Shown here piece by piece: positions 33,797 to 43,389 of a DNA stretch of 64,000 nucleotides. The stretch is from Aurifilum marmelostoma. Lineage: Eukaryota; Ascomycota; Sordariomycetes; Diaporthales; Cryphonectriaceae. The notes under the pieces were generated by a model. The model had not been told where the DNA came from and did no database searches. It worked only from the letters and a program-made list of their open reading frames with translations. The stretch lies in assembly GCA_027559495.1 (NCBI GenBank), contig JAMXSV010000026.1:372001-436000 (forward strand), in the 5' to 3' direction. Every line of letters starts with the position of its first letter. The first letter of the stretch is position 1. Made by a program: the position numbers and the translations under genes.

Positions 33797-34306
33797 TCAC
33801 GACGAGGGGTTCACTGGTGGAAGGATTCGACCCCTATAGTACTCGCGCCGCAGCATATTGAACAGTGTCACCCTCGCCGAGTGCTGCCGGAACGCCAGCA
33901 GATGGAGTGGAAACCCATAGTTGTTCCGCCGTCCCTCGATATCCCGGTAGCAGACCCTGTTGATGTGGTCTGTGATGGTGTTGAAGTCGCTGTCGTGCTC
34001 CACACTGTGCGCTTCGACAAAGGCTTGCAGACCGCCTACTTGTCCGATCTTTCTGTAGAGGTTGTTGATCATGTTCTTGATGAGGTCGAACTCGTGGTTC
34101 ATCTCGTGGATATGCCATTTGAGGGCATCATTATCTGGTTTAGTCGTTAGAAAAAGGACAGAGGGAGAAGAGGATGTGCTGGACATAAGGGGGCGGGGGG
34201 GAAGTGGCTCACCGAGGATATCCCAACAGGGACATTTCGTTCCCGGGCAGTTAAAACTGACGGCGGAGCTCGTGCTGCAATTTTGGTTGGAGTTGTGGAA
34301 ATCCAT
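33797..34306 (-). CDS. Unknown small protein
   Basis: Exons 34306-34213 and 34134-33797 around a 78-base intron (donor GTGAGC, acceptor ACCAG). The spliced protein has 143 residues. The intron has a length divisible by three and no stop, so the unspliced frame reads through as 169 residues. The N-terminus is Cys- and Ser-rich (MDFHNSNQNCSTSS, CPGTKCPCWDIL). The main part is helical and rich in His, Asn and Arg (LKWHIHEMNHEFDLIKNMINNLYRK, ending RREYYRGRILPP). No domain is recognised. Splicing at DIL/DNDALK looks right because it removes a Pro/Ser-rich stretch. A function cannot be proposed. Confidence 0.6.
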   Translation of the reverse strand: MDFHNSNQNCSTSSAVSFNCPGTKCPCWDILGEPLPPRPLMSSTSSSPSVLFLTTKPDNDALKWHIHEMNHEFDLIKNMINNLYRKIGQVGGLQAFVEAHSVEHDSDFNTITDHINRVCYRDIEGRRNNYGFPLHLLAFRQHSARVTLFNMLRREYYRGRILPPVNPSS

Positions 34307-35592
34307 GTTGCAGGTTCTGAATTTGTCGTATATATTGTCTGAATATGACTATTTGCCTTTCTAGAAAGTATATTTGAGGATATGGGGGGGGGGGGAGGTT
34401 ATGTGCAATTGCCTATGCCCCACTGGAGTGCTCATACTTGGCAGCAAGTCCAGTCCATTATATGCTCTCCCGGATACTTTCGAACCAACTATACTTAAGT
34501 ACTTGGCTGAGCACTTCTGGACCAAGGTTAGAGGTAACTTGGAAGCTAAGGAACCTCTAAACCGTACCAGCCTCATGACGGTGCAGTGTGGAATAAGTAG
34601 TTCATAATAAGTAGCCAGGTCAGTTTGGGAAGGCTGGTATACTCTTCTTGCATTCTGACATGTGATTCTTACTTGGCAGCACAATCCTGATGCAATGTAC
34701 ATACTGATATGTTCAATACTTGAGAGTCATCTGTTGACTCTATGGAGAATTCTTGTACTCCTTGCCTGGGATCTAGAATTTCTCCTACCAGTTTTGATTT
34801 AAATAAAGCCTAAGAAGTTAGAGTTGGGATGCTGAGAAATCAAAGTGGCCAGAGAATGCACTACTGGAGCCTTTTCGTGATATTCTCGTACAATAGCATG
34901 TATGCTCTCTGAAATTATCAATATGTGATGATGGATTCTTCCACCCAGGGGAAGGGTTCAAACTATGAGGTTTTCAGGCATGGCAATTACAAAGTTTCCC
35001 TTGACAAAGAATGGGAAATCAAAGACGACAGAGATAAAAATGGGGCCAAACTTGGCTGTCAGGCTGTCAGTGGTCAACCACGCTAAGTAACCTATAGTAC
35101 GCCTGTACTATGCACATACACAAGCTGACAAGCTAGGCACACAGGTACAGTAGCTAGTGCCTCTAGCGCCTCAACCCTACCTCATTGTAAACCTTGCGTG
35201 TGTTCAGGTCTACTTTATTTTCGACGTACGCGCATACCACTATTTCTTCTGGTCACACCTACACACACAACCAATGGCTACCTGACAGTGCACCAATCAG
35301 CCACGTGCCTATAGGTAGTTTATTGGCTGCTTTCCTCTTTTATTCTCCTTTGTCAACTTGCAGTACTGCAACAGAGCAGCCATCAATCAAGGCCCCAAGC
35401 CCAAGTACTACTCCTAGCTCACGAAATCGAAAAGCGACATCGAGCACCTTGCCGCACCATCTGGTTCAGGCTGCTGCAACTCTCCCACAAGACGAGAGAA
35501 CGACTGCCCTCCTGCTCTTCGAAATCCAGTTCTTCTTCTCGCCCGAAACCCTTTCGAGCAAACACACACACACACACACACAGCCGCCCAAC
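34307..35592. other. Intergenic, MFAP1 leader
   Basis: 1.3 kb, partly AT-rich (34340-35000). It includes a G-run at 34384-34396. The open frame starting at 35194 is in frame with MFAP1 and is treated as its leader. It ends in an AC microsatellite (35562-35581) just before the chosen start. Confidence 0.4.
35562..35581 (+). repeat. AC dinucleotide microsatellite in MFAP1 leader
   Basis: Ten AC units lie 11 bases before the MFAP1 start codon, within the presumed 5' UTR. Confidence 0.85.
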
Positions 35593-37044
35593 ATGCCGCC
35601 CAAGCGCATGACCGCCAACCCCGTCAGGCCAGGGCGCCACTTCGCCGGCAAGCCCACCAACGCCTCCGAACCCGACTCAGGCAGCGAAGACGGCAGCGAC
35701 AGCGACGCGGAGGCGGACCCCCAGCCCAAGAAGCGCACCATCGCGCCCCCGCCAAAGGTCTCCGGACCGGGCTGCGTCATATCAACTGGGGCTGCGGCCG
35801 CGAGGCCCGTGGTGGACGACGCCGCGCGGAGGAGGGCCGCCGCTCGGAGGGTTGCTGAGGTGGAGCGCTGGGCGAGGGAGGACGGCTTCGTCACCGAGAG
35901 CGACGGGGAGGACGATGAGTCAGGAGACGAAGAAGCGAGTGGAAGCGACGACGACGACGAGGACGGGTCTTCTGAGGAAGAGAGTAGTTCTGAAGAGGAG
36001 ACGCGGCGTCCCGTGATGGTCCGGCCCAAATTCATATCCAAAGCCAAGCGGGAACAACAAGCTGCCGCACAAGGTGGAGACGCAAAAGATCAGAAAGACG
36101 GCGGCGGCGAAGAGCAAGAAGAACAGCGCCGCCGCGCAGAGGCAGACGCCCTCGTCGAGGAGCAGATCCAGAAGGACCTCGCGGCGCGCGCGGCAGGCAA
36201 GAAGCACTGGGACGACTCCGAGTCCGAGGGCGATGAGGTCGACGACACGGACGACGTGGACCCGGCGGCCGAGTATGCGGCGTGGCGGCTGCGGGAGATC
36301 AAGCGCATCGTGAGGGCCCGCGAGGCCATCGAGGCCAAGGAGAAGGAGATTGCCGAGAAGGAGCGCCGCCAGAACCTGACCGAGGAGGAGCGCCGCGCCG
36401 AGGACGAGGAGATCATCGCCAGGCAGAAGGAGGAGAAGGACTCGAGGGGCAAGATGGGGTACCTGCAAAAGTATTACCACAAGGGCGCCTTCTACCAGGA
36501 CGAGAGCGAGAAGAAGGGGCTCGACAAGAGGGACCTCATGGGCGCCAGGTTCGCCGATGACGTGCGGAACCGGGAGCTGCTGCCCCAGGCCCTGCAGATG
36601 AGGGACATGACCAAGCTGGGCAAGAAGGGCGCGACCAAGTACAAGGATCTCAAGAGCGAGGACACGGGCCAGTGGGGACGCTTTGACGACCCGAGACGGC
36701 AGAGGAGCGAATGGGACCGCTACGGAGACGGGGACGACAGGAAAGGCGGTGGTGGCGGTGATTATGGTGGAAAGGGCGCAAATGCCATGCCTCTGGGTGA
36801 GAGAAGGGAGCCGCGCAACCGATCAAGGGAGGACAGGGGCGGCGGCGGCGGCAGGGGCGACAACTGGAGGAGAAGAGACAGGTCGAGGTCGAGGTCCCCA
36901 AGGAGACGAGACAGATCTCGATCTCGATCCCGCTCACCCAGGCGTCGCGGCCGCCAAGACTACAGGGACAGTCGCAAGAGGAGCTACTCGCGCGACAGGG
37001 ACAGGTCCGAAGACGACAAGCGCCGTAGGGTGGACACCAGGTAG
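35593..37044 (+). CDS. MFAP1-type spliceosomal protein
   Basis: The chosen start (MPPKRMTANPVRPGRHF) gives 483 residues with no intron. The first half has acidic Ser/Asp/Glu tracts and a conserved block around WAREDGFVTESDGED and VRPKFISKAKR. The MFAP1 C-terminal domain is clear: a Lys/Glu/Arg helical stretch, then GKMGYLQKYYHKGAFYQDE from residue 287, followed by DKRDLMGARFADDVRNRELLP and MRDMTKLGKKGATKYKDL. The tail is an Arg/Ser region (RDRSRSRSPRRR) like those of splicing factors. MFAP1 is a component of the spliceosomal B complex that contacts Prp38 in the nucleus. It is convergent with Pol12, 101 bases apart. An upstream in-frame ATG at 35194 would add 133 residues with no family character. 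Confidence 0.92.
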   Translation: MPPKRMTANPVRPGRHFAGKPTNASEPDSGSEDGSDSDAEADPQPKKRTIAPPPKVSGPGCVISTGAAAARPVVDDAARRRAAARRVAEVERWAREDGFVTESDGEDDESGDEEASGSDDDDEDGSSEEESSSEEETRRPVMVRPKFISKAKREQQAAAQGGDAKDQKDGGGEEQEEQRRRAEADALVEEQIQKDLAARAAGKKHWDDSESEGDEVDDTDDVDPAAEYAAWRLREIKRIVRAREAIEAKEKEIAEKERRQNLTEEERRAEDEEIIARQKEEKDSRGKMGYLQKYYHKGAFYQDESEKKGLDKRDLMGARFADDVRNRELLPQALQMRDMTKLGKKGATKYKDLKSEDTGQWGRFDDPRRQRSEWDRYGDGDDRKGGGGGDYGGKGANAMPLGERREPRNRSREDRGGGGGRGDNWRRRDRSRSRSPRRRDRSRSRSRSPRRRGRQDYRDSRKRSYSRDRDRSEDDKRRRVDTR

Positions 37045-37145
37045 ATGGTTGAATGAACGAACATTCGCGTGCATTGATCATTATAAGGCAGCAGAAAGAT
37101 GTACTCGAAACATGTTGCTCGACTGCCGCCTCTCCTACCACCTCA

Positions 37146-39384
37146 TCATATTCTGGTCATCTCCACCCTCGCTCGGTCGTAGATCTTGTGGGCCATCATG
37201 CTCTCTCCACTGGCCTCTATATCAGACAACGATGCCGGGTACAGAGACAATCGGGCATAAGTGCCTGCACCCCGACGTTTAGACAGATACCCCGGGTTGA
37301 TAACGAGGACACTCTCGACAACCTGTGTGTTCTATTGTCAGCAGCCGTGCCATTTGTGGAAGAAAAAAAATCAACAGGTATATCGGATTTGGCTAACAGC
37401 ATACCTTTGCGAAAGGTGGTAGCGCACTTGGCACAATCAGCACGTCTGGTCGGCCTCCGACCATCTCGCCCAGCTTCAGATAGCTCACATCCAACATCGC
37501 TCCCTCCTGCACACCGTCTGCCGTCCCGGTCTTGGGATATCGGCTTCGGTCCATGGGTGGATACACGGGGAAATAATGTCGCTGTTCGATCAGGTATCTC
37601 GACAGCCTGGCCAGCAGATCTGGCGTCGGTGCGGGTCGGCTGACAATCTCCTCACCCTTGAGCTCCCACAGCACGTCCTGGGAGGATATGGCGAGGACCA
37701 TCTCGTTTATGGACAGGGTCATGGGGTTGCCCACGATCTTGACGGACTTGTGCAGACCGAGTTCCTTCCTAGGAAAGGCATCCTGGGGCCATGAGACGTG
37801 CTTATCAATGACATCCCGCGTCGAGGGGACAAGCAGGATGGTCACGGCTGGGTTAACAGCCACCAGGCGGTTGAGCGCAGGCGAGATCATGTACTTGAAT
37901 ACGGTGGCCATGGTGGCCGTGTCTGGGTCGATGGTCGCCTCTTCGGGTAGGTCAAAGTCACCCGAGGCGATCAGAGGGTGGTCGATATCAACGAACGGCC
38001 CAGTGAGGATGAGTGCATCTGCGTAGCTGTCGGCTGCGACGGTGCAGAGCTGGTGAAGCGGCTCAAAATCGAGGTTGTCATCTGCCGTATATGGGCCCGC
38101 AGCGTATATGACATTCAGCGGCACTGGCTCGCTGTCTGTGTCCATGGCATCGGGACCTCCCAGTAGCCTCTGCCGATGAGCAGACAGGTTTGAGGGGGCA
38201 GATGCGGCATTGGGCAGCAGCGGTATCTCCAGAATCTCCGTGACAGTGAAGTTGTGACCAGAAGTGTTGCTGCCTCGAAGCGCAACAATCTGGCCCGGAA
38301 AGAACTGGTAGCCCTTGAGTTTTTCCATGTTGAGTGGTATGCGCAGGCCACCACCTGTCCGTCTCGAGGTCTCGAGGACCAGGGACGCGGCGTTGAGCCT
38401 GCCCTCCAGGGAGTCTGAGGCGATCCGTCCAACTGCTACTATGTCGGTCGTGCTCTGGGTAGCGGCACTTCCAAAGGCATCATCGTCCAGCTGGTGATGG
38501 TCTCTGATCAGATTCAAGAAGTCATCTATCCTGTCGTCCAGAATCTCGGATGCCTCTGACAGCTTCATGCCCAGAGGCTTGTAGGTAAGCTTCTTCTGGT
38601 CTGACGCGGCGGTCAGCTTGATACGTGATTCCCCAAACGGTGCAATCGGAGGCTCCACGGCTGGTAGCTGGCTATTGAGCACCTCGAGAACTTCTCCTGG
38701 ATTCTGTCGGTCGTTGAACGAGGATGGTCTAAGGCACTATGTCAGAGTCTGTCTGTCTTTTCCTGATAATGACAATTATGGCAACCACCACAAATCTAGA
38801 GCAGACATTGTAGGACATACGGTAATGCGCCCATCGAGTCGAGTTGCTCCTTCAAGTTGGGTGACTTCTGGTCTGGTGAGCTATTCGCGAGCTCCGATTT
38901 CACACGAGAAATGGGCGTCTCCTTTTTCTTGGCCGCGCTCTTCCTCGCCGTTGCTGGAGTGCCCGGTATCAACCCATCGATCCTAAGGAGGCAATGCATC
39001 AGCACACCATAACACCTCGCCGTCATAATATGCCCGCAGTACACAACCGTGACTGACTCACATGCCAAAGACATCCCCGCCCCTGTTTGTCGTTCTCGGT
39101 GTTGCACCCGTCCGCCTCTCTGGCTTGGTATGCGCCTGGTTCCGGGTGGCCTTTTCCAGGGCATCCTGCAGGTCCTGCTTGAAGGCATTCATCCTCTCAA
39201 ATGACGGCTGGGTCTCGTCCATGTCCAGCTTGATGCAGTATGACTCCCACTTGAAGTACAGGTCCTCTGGCGACAGATTATGCAGCCTCATGATGGACTG
39301 CATCTCGACGACGACATCTTGGCTGAGACCTTTGTCTCCGGCGCCAAAGCGCTCGTTGAGCTCTGCCACTGTCGAATTTGCCAT
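37146..39384 (-). CDS. DNA polymerase alpha-primase subunit B (Pol12)
   Basis: Four exons: 39384-39062, 38982-38821, 38728-37405 and 37322-37146, with introns of 79, 92 and 82 bases (donors GTGAGT, GTATGT, GTATGC). The product is 661 residues, normal for the family. The N-terminal domain starts MANSTVAELNERFG with SIMRLHNLSPEDLYFKWESY. Linker residues follow, then the OB fold (FFPGQIVALRGSN) and the phosphoesterase-like domain (IYAAGPYTADDNLDFEPLHQL, ALILTGPFVDIDHP, LLVPSTRDVIDKHVSWPQ), ending in the last exon with VLVINPGYLSKRRGAGTYARL. This domain is catalytically dead in eukaryotes and joins the catalytic subunit to primase. An alternative ATG 42 bases upstream (39426) is possible. Two ACGCGT boxes lie about 110-120 bases upstream, consistent with G1/S control. 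Confidence 0.93.
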
Positions 39385-39492
39385 CCTCTGCTCTATTTTC
39401 TGAAGGGATCCAGAGTGGGCAGACAAAGAAGGGGGGGGGGACGTCTGAGGTGGTAGTGTCCTGCTTCCTCTTGTTCTCGATTTCGAAATGAG

Positions 39493-39508
39493 ACGCGTCT
39501 TGACGCGT
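39493..39508 (-). promoter_or_regulatory. Two MluI cell-cycle boxes upstream of Pol12
   Basis: ACGCGT occurs at 39493-39498 and again at 39503-39508, ten bases apart and 109-124 bases upstream of the Pol12 start codon. In yeasts this is the MCB element bound by MBF (Mbp1/Swi6-type), which drives G1/S expression of replication genes including polymerase alpha subunits. A TTTAGGGTTTA telobox follows at about 39509-39519. Confidence 0.65.
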
Positions 39509-39535
39509 TTTAGGGTTTAATGGGGGGTTACAGTG

Positions 39536-39547
39536 CTTATCGATAAG
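39536..39547. promoter_or_regulatory. Palindromic GATA motif CTTATCGATAAG
   Basis: A perfect 12-base palindrome made of two head-to-head GATAAG sites, in the shared region between Pol12 and the Sec14-like gene. A related ATCGATAAGG lies at about 39896-39905. GATA factors are plausible binders; the target gene is uncertain. Confidence 0.35.
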
Positions 39548-40020
39548 GTTGGTTCGAGATCTTGGGTGGCACCTGCTGTACCATAAGAATGAGAGAACGA
39601 TCCCCCCCCCCCACTTCCCCCTGGCCTGGTCCCCCCGGAGCCCCTGGAAAATCTATCCTGTACTTTGCACAGCTGAGCATACCGCGGTCAGTACCAGGTA
39701 CATGGGCCATGTAGTAAACCTGTACCTGAACCACAGTACCCCAGTACAATCTGCGATTACTTTCACTACAGGTCCACCCCGGCACCGGCATCTTAAACTT
39801 CACCGACATCTCATTTTCACGTATTATCTTCCTCACTCATCTAACCTCTTGTAGATGTGGCTACAGAGTATGATAAGAGACGAAATAAAGACATCATCGA
39901 TAAGGCGCCCCTTTGCACTGTTTTTGCGCTCTCCTCTGTCCGACAGCATCTTCACTTCCACAGTCCAATTCCTCTCCTTTCTCTTCTCTTCTCCTCCTCC
40001 TCTGCCCCTCGTCAGAAAGA

Positions 40021-41103
40021 ATGGCAGCAGATACCACTACCACGAAGCCTGCGCTACTGAAGGTGCCTCTCGAGCACCCTACAGAGACCAGCAAGCCCAA
40101 GCCCGCGCCGGAGCTCACCAAGGAGGAGCAGCACAAGTACGACTGGCTGCTCAACCAGGTGAAGTCGTGGCACACCCCGGACGCCGGCGCCAACATCCCC
40201 AAGAATGCACCATCGGATCTCACCGAGGACGAGAGGTTCTGGCTCACTCGGGAGTGCCTCCTGCGCTACTTGCGCGCGACGAAATGGAACCAGGCGCAGT
40301 CGGAGAAGCGGCTGATCGACACGCTCCTGTGGCGGCGCGAGTTTGGGGTGTACGACAAGCTGACGCCCGAGCACATCTCGCCCGAGAACGAGACGGGCAA
40401 GCAGGTCATACTGGGGTTTGACAAGGAGGGCAGGCCGTGCCAGTACCTCAACCCGGGACGGCAGAACACGGCGGCCAGCCACAGGCAGGTGGAGCACCTG
40501 GTCTTCATGCTGGAGAGGACGATCGAGCTCATGCCGCCAGGCCAGGAGACGCTGGCGCTCCTCATCAACTTCAAGTCCGGCTCAGGCCGTAGCGGCAACA
40601 CGTCGCCGCCCATCAGCCAGGCCAAGGAGGTCCTGCACATCCTGCAGACGCACTACCCGGAGCGGCTGGGCAAGGCGCTCATCATCAACATGCCCTTCCT
40701 GGTTGTGGGCTTCTTCAAGATCATCAAGCCTCTGCTGGACCCCGTCACGAAGGAGAAGCTCAAGTTCAACGAGGACATGAAGAACTACGTTCCTGCCGAG
40801 CAGCTGTGGACCGAGTTCAGCGATGGCGCCCTCGAGTTTGACTACGACCATGCAGAGTACTGGCCTGCGCTGATCAGGATGTGTGAGGAGAGGAAGGCCG
40901 AGCAGAAGAAGAGGTGGGCTCTGGGCGGAAGCGTCATCGGTGAGTCAGAGATGTATCTGAGGGGCGCGGATGGCGCGAAGGGGGTTCAGGGTGCTGTCGA
41001 GGAGACGAGCGACCTGGTCCAGGAGAAGCTGGCCGTCTCGGACTCGGATGCGGAGAACAAGGCAGAGAACGACACCACAGCAGATGTCGTCGCAGCAGCG
41101 TAG
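40021..41103 (+). CDS. Sec14-like CRAL-TRIO phospholipid-transfer protein
   Basis: A single-exon protein of 360 residues starting MAADTTTTKPALLKVP at the ATG at 40021. The CRAL-TRIO N-terminal helical domain covers about 55-110 (TRECLLRYLRATKWNQAQSEKRL, LLWRREF). The lipid-binding CRAL-TRIO domain covers about 125-280 (VILGFDKEGRPCQYLNPGRQ, LALLINFKSGSGRSG, ILQTHYPERLGKALIINMPFLVVGFFKIIKPLLDP). Such proteins move phosphatidylinositol and other lipids between membranes and support PI-kinase signalling. The pattern NPGRQNT and the tail resemble the Pdr16/Sfh3 group, whose yeast members affect azole tolerance; this is an inference from memory. The C-terminus (300-360) is charged and low-complexity. 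There is no signal peptide, so it should be cytosolic or peripheral to membranes. An in-frame upstream ATG at 39913 is not favoured. Confidence 0.92.
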   Translation: MAADTTTTKPALLKVPLEHPTETSKPKPAPELTKEEQHKYDWLLNQVKSWHTPDAGANIPKNAPSDLTEDERFWLTRECLLRYLRATKWNQAQSEKRLIDTLLWRREFGVYDKLTPEHISPENETGKQVILGFDKEGRPCQYLNPGRQNTAASHRQVEHLVFMLERTIELMPPGQETLALLINFKSGSGRSGNTSPPISQAKEVLHILQTHYPERLGKALIINMPFLVVGFFKIIKPLLDPVTKEKLKFNEDMKNYVPAEQLWTEFSDGALEFDYDHAEYWPALIRMCEERKAEQKKRWALGGSVIGESEMYLRGADGAKGVQGAVEETSDLVQEKLAVSDSDAENKAENDTTADVVAAA

Positions 41104-41634
41104 AGTAAGTAAGGAGTTGATTTTTGATTTTTTTTTCGAGACAAGTATATATATAGAGCCAGAGAGCACGGTCGACTTTCATGTGGATCTTTAGACTTTG
41201 TACATACATAGAAGAACGTTTTAAATGTAATGAAAAGCAGAAACAGAAACACTACTATTTTCTTTTTTTCTTTTTTCTTCTTGTTATTAACGTTGCTCCT
41301 TCTCTCCAACTAGCATAAATAATTATTGAGACGCAACCGAACAAGAAGGAGAGAATGGGGGTATTGAGTAAGGGGCCTGTGCAAAGTACCATGTACGTAG
41401 CGTGTAGGCTGCAGGCCACAGGGACCTCTCCTCTCTTATCGCGATAAGCCACACCACCACCTGCACCTGTAGGAGAGCATGTGCTCCAACTCTCTCAGCA
41501 GCAACGGTCATCATCACGGTGCTGTCACTTCTTTTTACCACCACCCACAAACTGTCAAGGGAGCAATTGACACCCACCCTTTCGCGGCAAGACATACTAC
41601 ACATACCACACACGCTGGGGATATACACCAGACA
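41104..41634. other. Short intergenic region, Trs31 leader
   Basis: About 0.5 kb between the Sec14-like stop and the Trs31 start. T-rich tracts lie at 41125-41137 and 41258-41285. The frame open from 41479 is in frame with Trs31 but is treated as leader. No other feature was seen. Confidence 0.4.
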
Positions 41635-42480
41635 ATGTCAAGTATACCGCCGACGCCCAAGACGGCCGCCACAGTGCCCGCCGCAGCCGTCGCCAGTGGC
41701 CTGCGGTATCCCACCAATGGCAAGACCATCTACTCGCGGACCCTCAACAGGACAAGGACGTCAGAGCTGAGCCAGTCGAGCTTTGCCTACCTATTTTCTG
41801 AGATGGTCAGCTATGCGCAAAGGAGGGTGACTGGTATCCAGGACCTGGAGAAGAGGTATACACCCGCCCCCCTCCCCCCCCGGTGCTCACTATCCTCTTG
41901 TCCCATCATGCAACAGATACACACACCCAGAGAGAGGGGGGAGGGAAATCATAGGCTAACAAAACACTTGTCTTCAAACTACTACAGGCTGAACCTCCAG
42001 GGCCACCCGATAGGACTCAAGCTGCTCGACCTCCTCCTGTACCGCGAGCCGCCCCGCAACCAGCTCCGCCCCAGGGACATCATCACCCTGCTGCACCTGA
42101 TCAAGATCCAGATGTGGACACACCTCTTTGGGCGCCAGGCCGACCGCCTCGAGAAGTCGTCCAACCCAGAGACCCCGGACGAGTACATGATCATCGACAA
42201 CGAGCCCCTGGTCAACGCCTACATCAGCGTGCCGCGCGAGATGTCCCAGCTCAACTGCGCCGCCTACGTCGCGGGCATCATCGAGGGCGTGTGCGACGGC
42301 GCAGGGTTCCCCGCCAGAGTCACGGCCCACAGCGTCGGGGGCCAGCAGGCCGCGGCGGACGGCGCAGGGGCCGAGGCTGGTGGTGCCGTGCAGGAGATGT
42401 GGCCTGGCAAGACGGTGTTTCTGGTCAAGTTTGCCGGGGAAGTCCTGGAGAGGGAGGCGTATCTGGGGTTGAATAAGTGA
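41635..42480 (+). CDS. TRAPP complex subunit Trs31/TRAPPC5
   Basis: Exons 41635-41855 and 41988-42480 flank a 132-base intron (donor GTATAC, branch CTAAC, acceptor CTACAG). The spliced protein is 237 residues. The intron length is a multiple of three and has no stop, so unspliced RNA would still read through. The conserved Bet3-fold sequence is clear: LRYPTNGKTIYSRTLNRTRTSELSQSSFAYLFSEMV, then LEKRLNLQGHPIGLKLLDLL across the junction, FGRQADRLEKS, EYMIIDNEPLVNAYISVP and LNCAAYVAGIIEGVCDGAGFPARVTAHSV. Trs31 is a core subunit of TRAPP, the Rab1/Ypt1 exchange factor for ER-to-Golgi and autophagy traffic. The segment GGQQAAADGAGAEAGG near the end is a low-complexity insertion. The chosen start (MSSIPPTPKT) precedes the family block by about 22 residues. 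Confidence 0.93.
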   Translation: MSSIPPTPKTAATVPAAAVASGLRYPTNGKTIYSRTLNRTRTSELSQSSFAYLFSEMVSYAQRRVTGIQDLEKRYTPAPLPPRCSLSSCPIMQQIHTPRERGEGNHRLTKHLSSNYYRLNLQGHPIGLKLLDLLLYREPPRNQLRPRDIITLLHLIKIQMWTHLFGRQADRLEKSSNPETPDEYMIIDNEPLVNAYISVPREMSQLNCAAYVAGIIEGVCDGAGFPARVTAHSVGGQQAAADGAGAEAGGAVQEMWPGKTVFLVKFAGEVLEREAYLGLNK

Positions 42481-42933
42481 AAGAGTGTGCTGTGCAGGCA
42501 GTAAATCTACAACTGCCCGGCTTGATTGGTTGGTCTATATGATAATTCTTTTATGCATGGCACGGCGTTGATGGGGTTCGTGTTTCTCTGGACTTGGTTA
42601 GCTTTGGAAAGAAGAAGAAGAGGGCGCTTTTGTGAGCTCGATAGAGCTGATGGCCTTCCATAACAAATGGCGGGTTGGAGGACTGTGGACAGGCACGAGG
42701 CAATCCCACGTCATAAAAGGACGAGCGCCTCTGGTATTGAGAATATAGAGACATTGTATACCCCTTTGAACTCCTTCGTTCATGGTAGGAAAAGGACATC
42801 ACTGGCATATTGCTCCCCGAAGCACTGTCGCAGGATAAAGCAAGGCAAGACGCCGTTACGGACAACCATCCACCCCGTTTGAAAATTCCATCAGGCCATG
42901 GCCAACGAACACAAAAACAAAACGAAAAAGAAA
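42481..42933. other. Short convergent intergenic region
   Basis: About 0.45 kb between the stops of Trs31 (plus) and the small minus-strand gene. Nothing recognisable; presumably 3' UTRs. Confidence 0.4.
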
Positions 42934-43389
42934 TCACCGAGGCAGACGACTCGGTGCTTTACCCGCCTGCATCTGGCCCGCCCGACCAATCCCCTTCCAA
43001 ACCCCCGCCTCAGGCCCCTTGCCCATCAGCTCCCCCAGGCCATGATCCCGCCACGCCGGCTCGCGCCTCGCCTGCGTGGCCTTCTGGATGCCGAACGCCG
43101 CGTGCTGGTCGGGCACCACGTCGTCCTCGTCCTCCGGGTTGACGGGCTGGTGCTGGGCGGGGACGTAGATGTCGTCCGCGGGCAGCTTGTCGCGGCAGAA
43201 CTGCTCGAGCAGGTCTGCGTCGCGGGGACGGTGGAGGTGGATCTGGGTGTAGATGCCGTCCTTGTTCTTTTGTAAGATGAGGGTGGTGGTGGTGTGTGTT
43301 AGCAACAAAAGAAGACAAATCAAGGCCAAGAGATGATGTGTGTCTGTCTGTATGGATCTTGTTTGGCCGGGCATTTGTTTACATACCAT
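42934..43389 (-). CDS. Small unknown protein with an ATG-only first coding exon
   Basis: The model is ATG at 43389-43387, an intron at 43386-43267 (donor GTATGT, branch GCTAAC, acceptor CAAAAG), then 43266-42934. It reads MNKDGIYTQIHLHRPRDADL and gives 111 residues. The intron is 120 bases, a multiple of three, with no stop, so an unspliced frame would give 151 residues with a leucine-rich insertion. The spliced form is favoured because the donor and branch site are good and the insertion is unlike the rest. The protein has a conserved-looking start (LLEQFCRDKLPADDIYVPAQHQP), an acidic DEDDVVPD and a basic C-terminus. I do not recognise a family. An additional upstream exon cannot be excluded. 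Confidence 0.55.
   Translation of the reverse strand: MVCKQMPGQTRSIQTDTHHLLALICLLLLLTHTTTTLILQKNKDGIYTQIHLHRPRDADLLEQFCRDKLPADDIYVPAQHQPVNPEDEDDVVPDQHAAFGIQKATQARREPAWRDHGLGELMGKGPEAGVWKGIGRAGQMQAGKAPSRLPR

Noticed and set aside
39536..39570. Possible tRNA B-box (GGTTCGAGATC) near the GATA palindrome
   Set aside because: No matching A-box, acceptor stem or anticodon arm could be drawn around it.
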